Assembly: GCA_900551645.1 (NCBI GenBank)
Contig: URWP01000039.1
Location: 1 to 15,102, forward strand
DNA length: 15,102 nt
DNA from: an uncultured Bacteroides sp.
GTDB lineage: Bacteria; Bacteroidota; Bacteroidia; Bacteroidales; Bacteroidaceae
Direction of reading: 5' to 3'
The position numbers were made by a program, and so were the translations under genes. The notes under the pieces are model-generated. The model ran no database searches and was not told where the DNA came from. It worked only from the letters and a program-made list of their open reading frames with translations. Positions 1 through 6,861 of this stretch are shown piece after piece (within the stretch, counting starts at the first letter, position 1; each line of letters begins with the position of its first letter).

Positions 1-34
1 AGAATCTGTTGTGTTACCATTACACCATAGCCCA
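1..34 (-). tRNA. tRNA-Gln, partial (5' half; cut by window edge)
   Basis: The minus strand carries the 5' half of a tRNA whose visible bases match the complete tRNA-Gln at 81-151: acceptor strand TGGGCTA, D-stem GTGT/ACAC, and the start of the anticodon arm. The window ends inside the anticodon loop. Bases 34 and 35 read C and T, but the third anticodon base is not visible, so Gln(CTG) is inferred from identity with the neighbouring copy. It lies downstream of the complete copy in the direction of transcription, so the two are probably processed from one transcript. The 46-nt spacer (35-80) contains a small hairpin (48-52 with 58-62). Confidence 0.85.
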
Positions 35-80
35 AACTAATTTCGATTCCTCTCCGTGAGGACCTCTACTTGTGAATGTG

Positions 81-151
81 TTGGGCTACCTGGATTCGAA
101 CCAAGAAAAACAGGACCAGAATCTGTTGTGTTACCATTACACCATAGCCCA
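81..151 (-). tRNA. tRNA-Gln (anticodon CTG)
   Basis: A complete cloverleaf can be folded on the minus strand. The 7-bp acceptor stem is TGGGCTA/TAGCCCA with discriminator A (position 81). The D-stem is GTGT/ACAC, and the T-arm is CTTGG-TTCGAAT-CCAGG. The anticodon loop TTCTGGT gives anticodon CTG, which reads CAG (Gln). The U1-A72 first pair is typical of bacterial tRNA-Gln. CCA is not encoded after the discriminator, so it would be added by CCA-adding enzyme. The last pair of the anticodon stem (31-39) is A·C, a mismatch. It is the promoter-proximal member of a tandem pair. Confidence 0.95.
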
Positions 152-190
152 AAATCACATGAACGCTGTCATCTTTTTTGTTTGACGCTG

Positions 191-220
191 CAAAGGTACA
201 ACTTTTTTCTTACACACAAA
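191..220 (-). promoter_or_regulatory. Bacteroidota-type promoter for the tRNA-Gln pair
   Basis: On the minus strand TACCTTTG (191-198) matches the -7 consensus TAnnTTTG, and TTTG (217-220) matches the -33 box with an 18-nt spacer. Transcription would start near 184, about 30 nt before the tRNA. The remaining stretch up to rsfS (221-421) holds only the rsfS promoter and leader as far as I can see. Confidence 0.7.
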
Positions 221-340
221 CATTTCAGACGTTTTTTTTGAGAAAATCTTATTTTTAACACAAATCGGCCATCCAACTCCTAAAAAATCCACTGAAAGGA
301 CTCAAAAAAATACAAAAAGGATGAGAAATAATATACTTTC

Positions 341-372
341 TTTCGTGATATTGGGAAAACCAAGTATCTTTG
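341..372 (+). promoter_or_regulatory. Candidate promoter for rsfS-ftsH
   Basis: TATCTTTG at 365-372 fits the Bacteroidota -7 box TAnnTTTG. A TTTC at 341-344, 20 nt upstream, is a one-mismatch -33 box. The start would be near 379, leaving a leader of about 43 nt before the rsfS ATG. The leader has no clear Shine-Dalgarno sequence, which is usual in this group. Confidence 0.55.
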
Positions 373-421
373 TCAGACGTTATATAAATAAAATTCAAAT
401 ACTAAAGAAATACAAAGTAAA

Positions 422-781
422 ATGAGCGATACAAAAAATTTGATTGAGAAAATAACCGAAGGTATCCAAGAAAAGAAAGGTAAGAATATTGTCATCGCCG
501 ATTTGACCGGCATAGAAGAAACAATCTGTAAATATTTTATCATCTGTCAGGGAAACTCTCCCAGCCAAGTGCTAGCCATCGTAGATTCAGTGAAAGAATA
601 TGTCCGTAAACATGCCGGTGAAAAGGTATATGGCATCGATGGATTAAGAAATGCGCAATGGGTAGCTATGGACTATGGAGATATTCTGGTACACGTATTC
701 CTTCCGGAAGTAAGAGAATTCTATAATCTGGAACATCTGTGGGCAGACGCACAATTAACCCACATTCCTGATTTAGATTGA
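422..781 (+). CDS. rsfS: Ribosomal silencing factor RsfS
   Basis: This 119-aa protein has the length and pattern of the RsfS (Iojap/DUF143) family. Visible hallmarks are FIICQGNSPSQV near residues 40-51, the GIDGL-x-x-AQWVAMDYGD stretch around 72-88, and the C-terminal ILVHVFLPEVREFYNLEHLW. Known role of the family: it binds ribosomal protein uL14 on the large subunit and blocks subunit joining, lowering translation in stationary phase or starvation. It is a soluble cytoplasmic protein. The ATG at 422 follows a candidate promoter. The gene ends 24 nt before ftsH with no terminator between them, so the two are very likely co-transcribed. Nothing in the protein looks damaged. Confidence 0.95.
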   Translation: MSDTKNLIEKITEGIQEKKGKNIVIADLTGIEETICKYFIICQGNSPSQVLAIVDSVKEYVRKHAGEKVYGIDGLRNAQWVAMDYGDILVHVFLPEVREFYNLEHLWADAQLTHIPDLD

Positions 782-805
782 CAAAACATTGAATGAAAAA
801 CAACT

Positions 806-2818
806 ATGAGTGAAAACAACAATAAGCCTAAAATGAACGTACCACGTTTCAGTCTAACGTGGCTATACGTAGTCATTGCCATTGTTTTTGCCTACCTTTG
901 GCTTTCCAGCGATGAAGGAAGTGCTTCAAAAGAAGTCACTTATACAGAATTTAAGGAAATGGTGAACAAAGGATATGCCAGCAAAATCATTGCATATGAC
1001 AATAATACGGTCGAAATGTTCATCAAACCTGAAAACATTGTCGACGTATTTAAAAAAGATGCGAGTAAAGTAGGACGTAGCCCGTCTGTACATGTCCAGG
1101 TAGGTTCCATGGAGTCATTAGACAAATTTCTGGACGAACAGCAGAACAGTGGTAATTTTACAGGTTCAATCAGCTACGAAAAAAAGAATGACTATTTTGG
1201 ACTCATTTTCTGGAATGTTGTACCCATCCTGTTCCTTATCGGTATCTGGATTTTTGCCATGCGACGCATGGGCGGTGGTGGAGGTCCCGGCGGAGGCGGT
1301 AACGTCTTCAGTGTAGGAAAGAGCAAAGCACAACTGTTTGAAAAAGGGGCCAACCGAATCACCTTCAAGGATGTAGCGGGACAAGAAGCGGCCAAACAGG
1401 AAGTACAAGAAATTGTAGATTTCCTCAAACAACCTCAAAAATATACCGAACTGGGTGGTAAGATTCCTAAAGGAGCTCTGTTAGTAGGCCCTCCGGGAAC
1501 CGGTAAAACTCTGTTGGCCAAGGCTGTAGCCGGTGAAGCTGATGTACCGTTCTTCTCAATTTCAGGTTCCGATTTCGTAGAAATGTTTGTCGGTGTAGGT
1601 GCTTCCCGTGTACGTGACCGGTTCCGTCAAGCCAAAGAAAAATCGCCTTGTATCATCTTCATCGATGAAATTGATGCTGTAGGACGTGCCCGTGGGAAAA
1701 ATCCAAGTATGGGCGGAAACGATGAACGGGAAAATACCTTGAACCAGTTGCTGACAGAAATGGATGGTTTCGGCTCAAACAGCGGTATCATCATCCTGGC
1801 TGCAACTAACCGTGTAGATATTTTGGACAAAGCTCTGCTGCGCGCCGGCCGTTTCGATCGCCAGATTTACGTTGACCTACCCGATCTGAATGAACGGAAG
1901 GAAGTGTTCGGTGTTCATCTGAAACCACTGAAACTGGACCCAAGTGTTGATGTAGACCTGCTGGCACGCCAGACTCCAGGCTTCAGTGGAGCTGACATTG
2001 CGAATGTTTGTAATGAAGCCGCTCTGATAGCAGCCCGCCATCAGAAAAATGCTGTAGACAAAGATGATTTTCTGGCAGCTATCGACCGTATTGTAGGTGG
2101 ATTGGAGAAAAAGACCAAAGTCATGACTATGGCCGAAAAGAAAGCTATTGCCTTACACGAAGCCGGACATGCTACTATTTCTTGGTTCCTGGAACATGCC
2201 AACCCACTGATTAAAGTAACTATCGTTCCACGCGGACGGGCATTAGGCGCCGCATGGTATCTGCCAGAAGAGCGCCAGATTACGACCAAGGAACAGATGC
2301 TGGATGAAATGTGTGCTACTTTGGGAGGACGTGCAGCCGAGGAGGTCTTTATCGGACACATCTCTACCGGTGCCATGAACGACCTGGAAAAAGTTACCAA
2401 GCAGGCATACGGTATGATAGCCTATGCCGGTATGAGTGACAAGATGCCGAATCTGTGCTATTACAGCAACGATGATTATAGTTTCAGCAAACCTTATAGC
2501 GAACATACAGCTGAATTGATAGACCAAGAGGTTCAGAATATGATTAACGAGCAATACGCCCGTGCCAAGGCTCTGCTGGAAGAACACAAAGAAGGGCATA
2601 ACCAATTGGCTCAATTGCTGATTGAAAGAGAAGTCATCTTTGCAGAAGATGTAGAAAAGATTTTCGGAAAACGTCCGTGGACTTCCCGCTCGGAAGAAAT
2701 CATGGCAATCGAAGCTCCGGAAACCACACAGAACTCAAGCAATCCAGCCGAAGGCACTGTAACAGTACAGCCAGCTCTTCCAGAGACCGAGACAACATCC
2801 GAGGCTCCAAAAGCCTAA
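806..2818 (+). CDS. ftsH: ATP-dependent zinc metalloprotease FtsH
   Basis: This 670-aa AAA+ membrane protease degrades misfolded or regulated membrane and cytosolic proteins as a hexamer in the inner membrane. Two membrane segments are visible at about residues 16-34 and 131-151, enclosing a periplasmic domain. A Gly-rich linker (MRRMGGGGG) follows. Walker A is GPPGTGKT at 228-235 and Walker B is IIFIDEID at 283-290. The zinc site is HEAGH at 451-455, with the third ligand Asp at about 526 in MNDLEK. The region after the second region of homology reads RALGAAWYLPEE. The final 35 or so residues are a Thr/Pro/Glu/Ala-rich tail without obvious structure. All catalytic residues are intact. It sits between rsfS and cdsA. 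A link between FtsH and control of lipid A enzymes is known in E. coli, but nothing here proves it. Confidence 0.98.
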   Translation: MSENNNKPKMNVPRFSLTWLYVVIAIVFAYLWLSSDEGSASKEVTYTEFKEMVNKGYASKIIAYDNNTVEMFIKPENIVDVFKKDASKVGRSPSVHVQVGSMESLDKFLDEQQNSGNFTGSISYEKKNDYFGLIFWNVVPILFLIGIWIFAMRRMGGGGGPGGGGNVFSVGKSKAQLFEKGANRITFKDVAGQEAAKQEVQEIVDFLKQPQKYTELGGKIPKGALLVGPPGTGKTLLAKAVAGEADVPFFSISGSDFVEMFVGVGASRVRDRFRQAKEKSPCIIFIDEIDAVGRARGKNPSMGGNDERENTLNQLLTEMDGFGSNSGIIILAATNRVDILDKALLRAGRFDRQIYVDLPDLNERKEVFGVHLKPLKLDPSVDVDLLARQTPGFSGADIANVCNEAALIAARHQKNAVDKDDFLAAIDRIVGGLEKKTKVMTMAEKKAIALHEAGHATISWFLEHANPLIKVTIVPRGRALGAAWYLPEERQITTKEQMLDEMCATLGGRAAEEVFIGHISTGAMNDLEKVTKQAYGMIAYAGMSDKMPNLCYYSNDDYSFSKPYSEHTAELIDQEVQNMINEQYARAKALLEEHKEGHNQLAQLLIEREVIFAEDVEKIFGKRPWTSRSEEIMAIEAPETTQNSSNPAEGTVTVQPALPETETTSEAPKA

Positions 2819-2828
2819 TTTCTAACCG

Positions 2829-2880
2829 ATAAGTCTGTCATATCCTAACTATAAGTATAGGATATGACAGACTTATAGTT
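2829..2880 (+). terminator. Long hairpin after ftsH, probable terminator
   Basis: A perfect 19-bp inverted repeat pairs 2829-2847 with 2858-2876 around a 10-nt loop, and AGTTTTTATAG follows. This fits an intrinsic terminator for rsfS-ftsH. The loop and the base of the stem (2847-2855, AACTATAAG) are also exactly complementary to CTTATAGTT at 2872-2880, so a second, weaker fold is possible. Whether the hairpin ends transcription fully or only attenuates it before cdsA cannot be told from sequence. Confidence 0.7.
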
Positions 2881-2919
2881 TTTATAGATTCATAAGTATA
2901 ACCCCAAAATAATCATATC

Positions 2920-3759
2920 GTGAAAAGCAATCTTATCCAGCGAAGTATTACCGGAATAATCTTCGTAGCCTGTCTTGTAGGCTGCATCCTAACCGGCCCT
3001 ATTCCATTCACCATTCTTTTTGCTCTCATTACAGCGATGAGTATCTACGAATTCGGAACCATTGTAAACCGGACCGGCAGCGTACAGATGAACCGGACCA
3101 TTTCAGCATTGGCAGGTGTTTTCCTTTTTCTGTGTTTCGGCTACATCGGTGTAGCACCTGGTAGCAATGAAATCTTTATCCCTTATCTGTTACTAGTTAT
3201 CTACCTGTTAATCAGTGAGCTGTACAAGAAGCAACCAAATCCGGTCAATAACTGGGCTTACAGCCTGATGAGCCAGATATACATTGCACTTTCTTTTTCT
3301 TTATTGAATGTATTAGCCTATCACAGCGATGCGACGAGCAGCATATCCCAATACAATCCGATTCTTCCGCTCTCTATCTTCATATTCAACTGGGTAAACG
3401 ATACGGGAGCCTATTGCACGGGAATGCTGTTCGGTAAACACAGATTATTTGAACGTATCTCACCCAAAAAATCATGGGAGGGTTCTATCGGTGGAGCAGT
3501 ATTCAGCATGATAGCAGCCTATGTACTCTCACTTTATTTCCCATTTCTAAGTACAATAGAATGGTTAGGATTGGGCTTGGTAATAGTAGTATTCGGAACA
3601 TGGGGCGACCTGACTGAGTCTCTATTAAAGCGTACCCTGGGAATCAAAGACTCTGGCAATATCCTACCCGGACACGGAGGTATGCTAGACCGGTTCGACA
3701 GCAGTATTTTGGCTATTCCGGCAGCAGTCTGCTACTTATATTTCATCAGTCTCGTTTAA
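2920..3759 (+). CDS. cdsA: Phosphatidate cytidylyltransferase CdsA
   Basis: This integral membrane enzyme makes CDP-diacylglycerol from phosphatidic acid and CTP, the entry point to phosphatidylethanolamine and other phospholipids. The 279-aa protein is strongly hydrophobic with several membrane segments, starting with one at about residues 10-30. The C-terminal CTP_transf_1 signature is complete at about residues 234-260: SLLKR, then KDSG, then PGHGGMLDRFD, including the acidic metal-binding residues. The start codon is GTG at 2920, which gives a normal N-terminus (MKSNLIQRSITG). No TAnnTTTG promoter is visible in the 101-nt gap after ftsH, so expression may depend on read-through of the hairpin there or on a promoter I did not recognise. 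Confidence 0.96.
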   Translation: MKSNLIQRSITGIIFVACLVGCILTGPIPFTILFALITAMSIYEFGTIVNRTGSVQMNRTISALAGVFLFLCFGYIGVAPGSNEIFIPYLLLVIYLLISELYKKQPNPVNNWAYSLMSQIYIALSFSLLNVLAYHSDATSSISQYNPILPLSIFIFNWVNDTGAYCTGMLFGKHRLFERISPKKSWEGSIGGAVFSMIAAYVLSLYFPFLSTIEWLGLGLVIVVFGTWGDLTESLLKRTLGIKDSGNILPGHGGMLDRFDSSILAIPAAVCYLYFISLV

Positions 3760-3792
3760 AAGCACAAACCTCGTTTCGAGGATATTATAAAC

Positions 3793-3837
3793 GTAACAAT
3801 CCCCTTTGCTTATCCAATCAGCAAAGGGGATTGTTGC
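3793..3837. terminator. Hairpin between convergent cdsA and lpxB
   Basis: A 16-bp perfect stem pairs 3795-3810 with 3820-3835 (core CAATCCCCTTTGC) around a 9-nt loop, and can extend by a wobble and a G-C pair. It lies between the convergent ends of cdsA and lpxB and is likely to end transcripts from both sides. T-tracts are poor on both flanks. A second, 5-bp hairpin (CCTCG-TTT-CGAGG) sits just upstream near 3768-3780. Confidence 0.75.
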
Positions 3838-3845
3838 ATCTTTCA

Positions 3846-4982
3846 CTATTTCCGTTCTCTCAACAGTTGCACTATTTGCTCTGCAGCCCGACCGGAAGCA
3901 CCAGGAGCCCCCAGTATAGCAATCAACCTATCATAATCTTCCAGCATCCGCATACGCTGCCCACCAGAAGGAAGAATAGCTCTCAGTTCCTTTTCAATAT
4001 TAGGAACCGTCATGCCATCTGCGACCAACTCTGTCACGACTTCTTTTCCGGCAATCAAATTAACCAAAGAAATGTATTTTACTTTCAGAATATGCTTGCG
4101 CAGGAAAGAAACCAGTTTCCCGGCTGCCGTATAATAACAGACCACCTGAGGCACCCGGAACAAGGCTGTCTCCAACGTAGCAGTACCCGAAGTTACCAAA
4201 GCAGCCGTAGCATGTTGAAGCAACGAATAAGTCTCACCGAACACAATTTGCGTATGTTCATCCATATAATTCCGATAAAAATCCGGCTCGATACCCGGTG
4301 CACCCGCTACTACAAACTGATAGTCAGGAAAATCTTTCGAAGCTGCAATCATACGAGTCAAATTATCCTTGATTTCTTGCTTGCGACTACCGGCCAACAA
4401 AGCAACAATAGGTTTACCCGTCAATTTATGTTTACGTATAAATTCCTGCGAGTCAACGTTCTGAGAGTTGAGAAAAGCTGAGACTGCATCTACACAGGGA
4501 TTTCCTACATAATGTATAGGGTACTGATGTTTCCGATAAAAATCAACTTCGAACGGAAGAATAGAAAACAGTTCATCTACATCTCGTTTGATATTTTTAA
4601 TGCGGTATTCCTTCCAAGCCCAGATTTTTGGAGATATATAATAATAAATAGGAATACAAGTATGTGCCCGGATATATTCGGCAATCTTCAGATTGAATCC
4701 CGGATAGTCTACCAGAATCAGAACATCCGGATTCCAGGATACAATGTCATCCTTACAATAATCCATGTTACGGAAAATAGTACGCAGATGCAGCAATACC
4801 GGAATGAACCCCATGTATGCCATATCTTTATACGATTTGACACAGGTTCCTCCTACCGCTGCCATCAGGTCACCTCCGACAAAGCGGAATTCAGCCGAAG
4901 CATCCACTTCTTTCAGCGCTTTCATCAAATTGGAAGCATGCAAGTCTCCCGAAGCCTCTCCCACAATCAGATAATATTTCAT
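3846..4982 (-). CDS. lpxB: Lipid-A-disaccharide synthase LpxB
   Basis: LpxB (glycosyltransferase family 19) joins UDP-2,3-diacylglucosamine and lipid X into the lipid A disaccharide at the cytoplasmic face of the inner membrane. The 378-aa length is normal. Family features are the N-terminal GEASGDLH (8-15), YYISPKIWAWKEYRIKNIKR in the first half, ILPFEVDFY followed by VGNP, AGSRKQEI, and the C-terminal donor-binding stretch TSGTATLETALFRVPQVV. The start ATG overlaps the surE stop as ATGA (4979-4982), so translation is probably coupled. No separate promoter is visible. The reading frame is intact. Confidence 0.97.
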   Translation of the reverse strand: MKYYLIVGEASGDLHASNLMKALKEVDASAEFRFVGGDLMAAVGGTCVKSYKDMAYMGFIPVLLHLRTIFRNMDYCKDDIVSWNPDVLILVDYPGFNLKIAEYIRAHTCIPIYYYISPKIWAWKEYRIKNIKRDVDELFSILPFEVDFYRKHQYPIHYVGNPCVDAVSAFLNSQNVDSQEFIRKHKLTGKPIVALLAGSRKQEIKDNLTRMIAASKDFPDYQFVVAGAPGIEPDFYRNYMDEHTQIVFGETYSLLQHATAALVTSGTATLETALFRVPQVVCYYTAAGKLVSFLRKHILKVKYISLVNLIAGKEVVTELVADGMTVPNIEKELRAILPSGGQRMRMLEDYDRLIAILGAPGASGRAAEQIVQLLRERK

Positions 4983-5755
4983 ACGTGCAAATTCCAGGAT
5001 TCTATCTGCTTCTTCAATTCATAATCCGTCACATCAATTTTAGTCGGTGTTATAGCCACATAACCATGGTCAAGCGCCCAATGATCTGTATCTGTTGCTC
5101 CCGGTTCATCATTCTGATATGCACCTGTCAACCAGAAATAACTTCCCCCACGCGGATGATTACAAGGTACATATTCCTGAATCCATACCCCATCGGTCTG
5201 CCGACAGACACGCACACCCTTCAGATTCGGTGTATCTGGGAAATTTACATTCAAGCAGGTCCCTTTCGGCAATCCATTCTCCAATACCTCCTCAACAATC
5301 CGGCGTATATAAGGATAAGTAGGTTGAAAATCAGCATCAGCATCATGATTACACAACGAAAAACCTACCGAAGGGATTCCTTTCAGGCATCCTTCGATAA
5401 CCACTCCCATCGTACCGGAGTAATGAACATTTACCGAAGAATTATCACCGTGATTGATTCCCCCTATCACCATATCCGGCAATCTAGGCACAAAAGCATG
5501 CAAGGCTATCTTGACACAATCTGTCGGTGTTCCGCTGCAACAGTACAGCTTTAAGCCATCTGAGTTTGACAGGCATTTTACTTGAATAGGACAGACAGAA
5601 GTAATAGCTGCGGAACTTCCGGAACGAGGCCCGTCAGGCGCAACCACAATCAAATCGGCTATCGGCCGTAAAGTTTCTATAAGACATTGAATTCCTTTTG
5701 CTTGAAAGCCGTCATCATTCGATAACAGCAATAAAGGTCTACTTGTTTCAATCAT
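4979..5755 (-). CDS. surE: 5'/3'-nucleotidase SurE
   Basis: SurE is a divalent-metal-dependent phosphatase acting on nucleoside monophosphates and linked to stationary-phase survival. Using ATG at 5755 the protein is 258 aa. The metal-binding motif SNDDG is at residues 12-16, followed by APDGPRSGSSAAIT, SGTPTDCVKIAL, and GGINHGDNSSVNVHYSGTMG, which supplies the remaining active-site Asn and Ser residues. An in-frame start at 5788 would add 11 residues. I reject it because a strong promoter -7 box lies at 5778-5785, inside that extension, so the transcript should begin downstream of it. The gene overlaps lpxB by 4 nt and shares its operon. Confidence 0.96.
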   Translation of the reverse strand: MIETSRPLLLLSNDDGFQAKGIQCLIETLRPIADLIVVAPDGPRSGSSAAITSVCPIQVKCLSNSDGLKLYCCSGTPTDCVKIALHAFVPRLPDMVIGGINHGDNSSVNVHYSGTMGVVIEGCLKGIPSVGFSLCNHDADADFQPTYPYIRRIVEEVLENGLPKGTCLNVNFPDTPNLKGVRVCRQTDGVWIQEYVPCNHPRGGSYFWLTGAYQNDEPGATDTDHWALDHGYVAITPTKIDVTDYELKKQIESWNLHV

Positions 5756-5777
5756 GTTTCTTTCATTTTTACAGTGA

Positions 5778-5809
5778 CAAAGGTACAACCTTTCCGCTGA
5801 TACGGCAAA
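5778..5809 (-). promoter_or_regulatory. Promoter for surE-lpxB
   Basis: On the minus strand TACCTTTG (5778-5785) and TTTG (5806-5809) form a -7/-33 pair with a 20-nt spacer. The predicted start is near 5771, giving a leader of about 15 nt before ATG at 5755. The block CAAAGGTACAAC (5778-5789, plus strand) is identical to the one in the tRNA-Gln promoter at 191-202. Confidence 0.75.
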
Positions 5810-5880
5810 GAAAAGACCGTGACAATCCGTTTACAAATCTTAATCTTATCAAAGCATTCCCAATATTTAGGAGATTTATG

Positions 5881-5888
5881 TATCTTTG
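5881..5888 (+). promoter_or_regulatory. Candidate -7 box of the parA-parB operon promoter
   Basis: TATCTTTG matches TAnnTTTG. No good -33 TTTG is found 18-20 nt upstream. A start near 5895 would give a leader of about 113 nt before parA, carrying two TTATnAACA repeats. It diverges from the surE promoter in the same 252-nt intergenic region. Confidence 0.6.
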
Positions 5889-5896
5889 CGCTGCCG

Positions 5897-5928
5897 AAGT
5901 TATTAACAAAAGCGGTAAGTTATCAACA
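5897..5928 (+). repeat. Twin direct repeat AAGTTATnAACA in the parA leader
   Basis: AAGTTATTAACA (5897-5908) and AAGTTATCAACA (5917-5928) differ at one base and are exactly 20 bp apart, about two helical turns. Each contains a 9-mer (TTATTAACA, TTATCAACA) one mismatch from the E. coli DnaA box TTATnCACA. They lie right after the predicted parA transcription start, where an operator would act. The bound protein is unknown. Confidence 0.5.
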
Positions 5929-6007
5929 CTTTGAAAAAAGTAGCCGTTTTTTAATAGGTACTGTCACCGATTATTCGTTACTTCGCACGTTGAATAAACT
6001 GATGAAT

Positions 6008-6772
6008 ATGGGAAAAATTATTGCTTTAGCCAACCAAAAAGGTGGCGTAGGTAAAACGACAACAACTATTAACTTGGCTGCATCCTTAGCAACTCTCGAG
6101 AAGAAAGTACTGGTAATAGACGCTGACCCCCAAGCAAATGCTTCATCGGGCCTGGGAGTGGACCTGAAAGATATTGACAGCTCTGTATATGAATGTCTGA
6201 TTAAACAGGCTGATATCCGGGAAGCCATTTATACAACCGATATTGACGGACTAGACATCATTCCTTCTCACATAGACCTAGTAGGTGCAGAAATAGAAAT
6301 GCTGAATCTGGAGAACCGTGAGAAAATATTAAGACAGGCGCTAGAATCCATCAAAAGCGAATATGATTACATCCTGATAGACTGCTCACCTTCATTAGGG
6401 CTGATTACCATCAATGCCCTGACCGCAGCCGATTCAGTCATTATTCCTGTTCAATGCGAATATTTTGCACTGGAAGGAATCAGCAAACTGCTGAACACAA
6501 TCAAAATCATCAAAACGAAGCTGAACCCGTCACTGGAAATAGAAGGCTTCCTGCTGACCATGTTCGACTCCCGACTCCGTCTGGCCAACCAGATTTATGA
6601 CGAGGTGAAACGGCATTTCCAGGAACTGGTATTCAAGACCATCATTCAACGGAATGTAAAACTGAGCGAAGCTCCGAGCCACGGTATACCTGCTATCTTG
6701 TACGATGCGGAATCTACCGGAGCCAAAAATCATCTGGCATTGGCCAACGAAATTATTAATAAGAATAAATAA
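6008..6772 (+). CDS. parA: Chromosome-partitioning ATPase ParA (Soj family)
   Basis: ParA ATPases bind DNA nonspecifically in the ATP-bound dimer state and, with ParB, move newly copied origins apart. From ATG at 6008 the protein is 254 aa. It has the deviant Walker A KGGVGKTT (11-18) with the signature lysine, the Walker A' region VLVIDADPQ (ending at about 42), and Walker B in DYILIDCSPSLG. The protein ends soon after EAPSHGIPAILYDAES, typical of small chromosomal ParA without an N-terminal HTH. ATG at 6002 adds only two residues and is an alternative. The open frame continues upstream to 5819, but that stretch is not ParA-like and spans the predicted promoter, so it is excluded. It is followed by parB after 89 nt. 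Confidence 0.96.
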   Translation: MGKIIALANQKGGVGKTTTTINLAASLATLEKKVLVIDADPQANASSGLGVDLKDIDSSVYECLIKQADIREAIYTTDIDGLDIIPSHIDLVGAEIEMLNLENREKILRQALESIKSEYDYILIDCSPSLGLITINALTAADSVIIPVQCEYFALEGISKLLNTIKIIKTKLNPSLEIEGFLLTMFDSRLRLANQIYDEVKRHFQELVFKTIIQRNVKLSEAPSHGIPAILYDAESTGAKNHLALANEIINKNK

Positions 6773-6799
6773 AAGCCATACAGAGAATTTCCTATACAC

Positions 6800-6817
6800 T
6801 TTCCCGTAGTCGGGAAA
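6800..6817 (+). other. Small hairpin between parA and parB
   Basis: TTTCCCG-TAGT-CGGGAAA forms a perfect 7-bp stem with a 4-nt loop in the 89-nt parA-parB gap. There is no T-run after it, so it is not an obvious terminator. It may mark mRNA processing or partial attenuation that sets the ParA:ParB ratio. No TAnnTTTG promoter is visible in the gap. Confidence 0.45.
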
Positions 6818-6861
6818 AGCCTTGGAATTCCCAGTATTTGCTTGAAATATAAAGAACAAAT

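Noticed and set aside
1..151. Tandem tRNA-Gln genes as a mobile-element attachment site
   Set aside because: The repeated sequence is a second tRNA gene with an intact 5' half, and no integrase or direct-repeat fragment of the tRNA 3' end occurs elsewhere in the window.
56..241. Short open frame across the tRNA-Gln region
   Set aside because: It runs antisense through a well-folded tRNA gene and its promoter.
3831..4481. 216-codon open frame on the plus strand
   Set aside because: It is antisense to lpxB, its composition is typical of a shadow frame, and it begins inside the terminator hairpin. The same applies to the frames at 4512-5024 and 4985-5554 opposite lpxB and surE.
5756..5788. Eleven-residue N-terminal extension of SurE
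   Set aside because: A promoter -7 box with a matching -33 box sits at 5778-5809, so the transcript should start downstream of this codon. SurE proteins normally begin close to the SNDDG motif.
5819..6007. Upstream in-frame extension of parA (about 63 residues)
   Set aside because: The residues do not resemble ParA, the canonical start MGKIIALANQKGGVGK begins at 6008, and the extension spans the predicted promoter.
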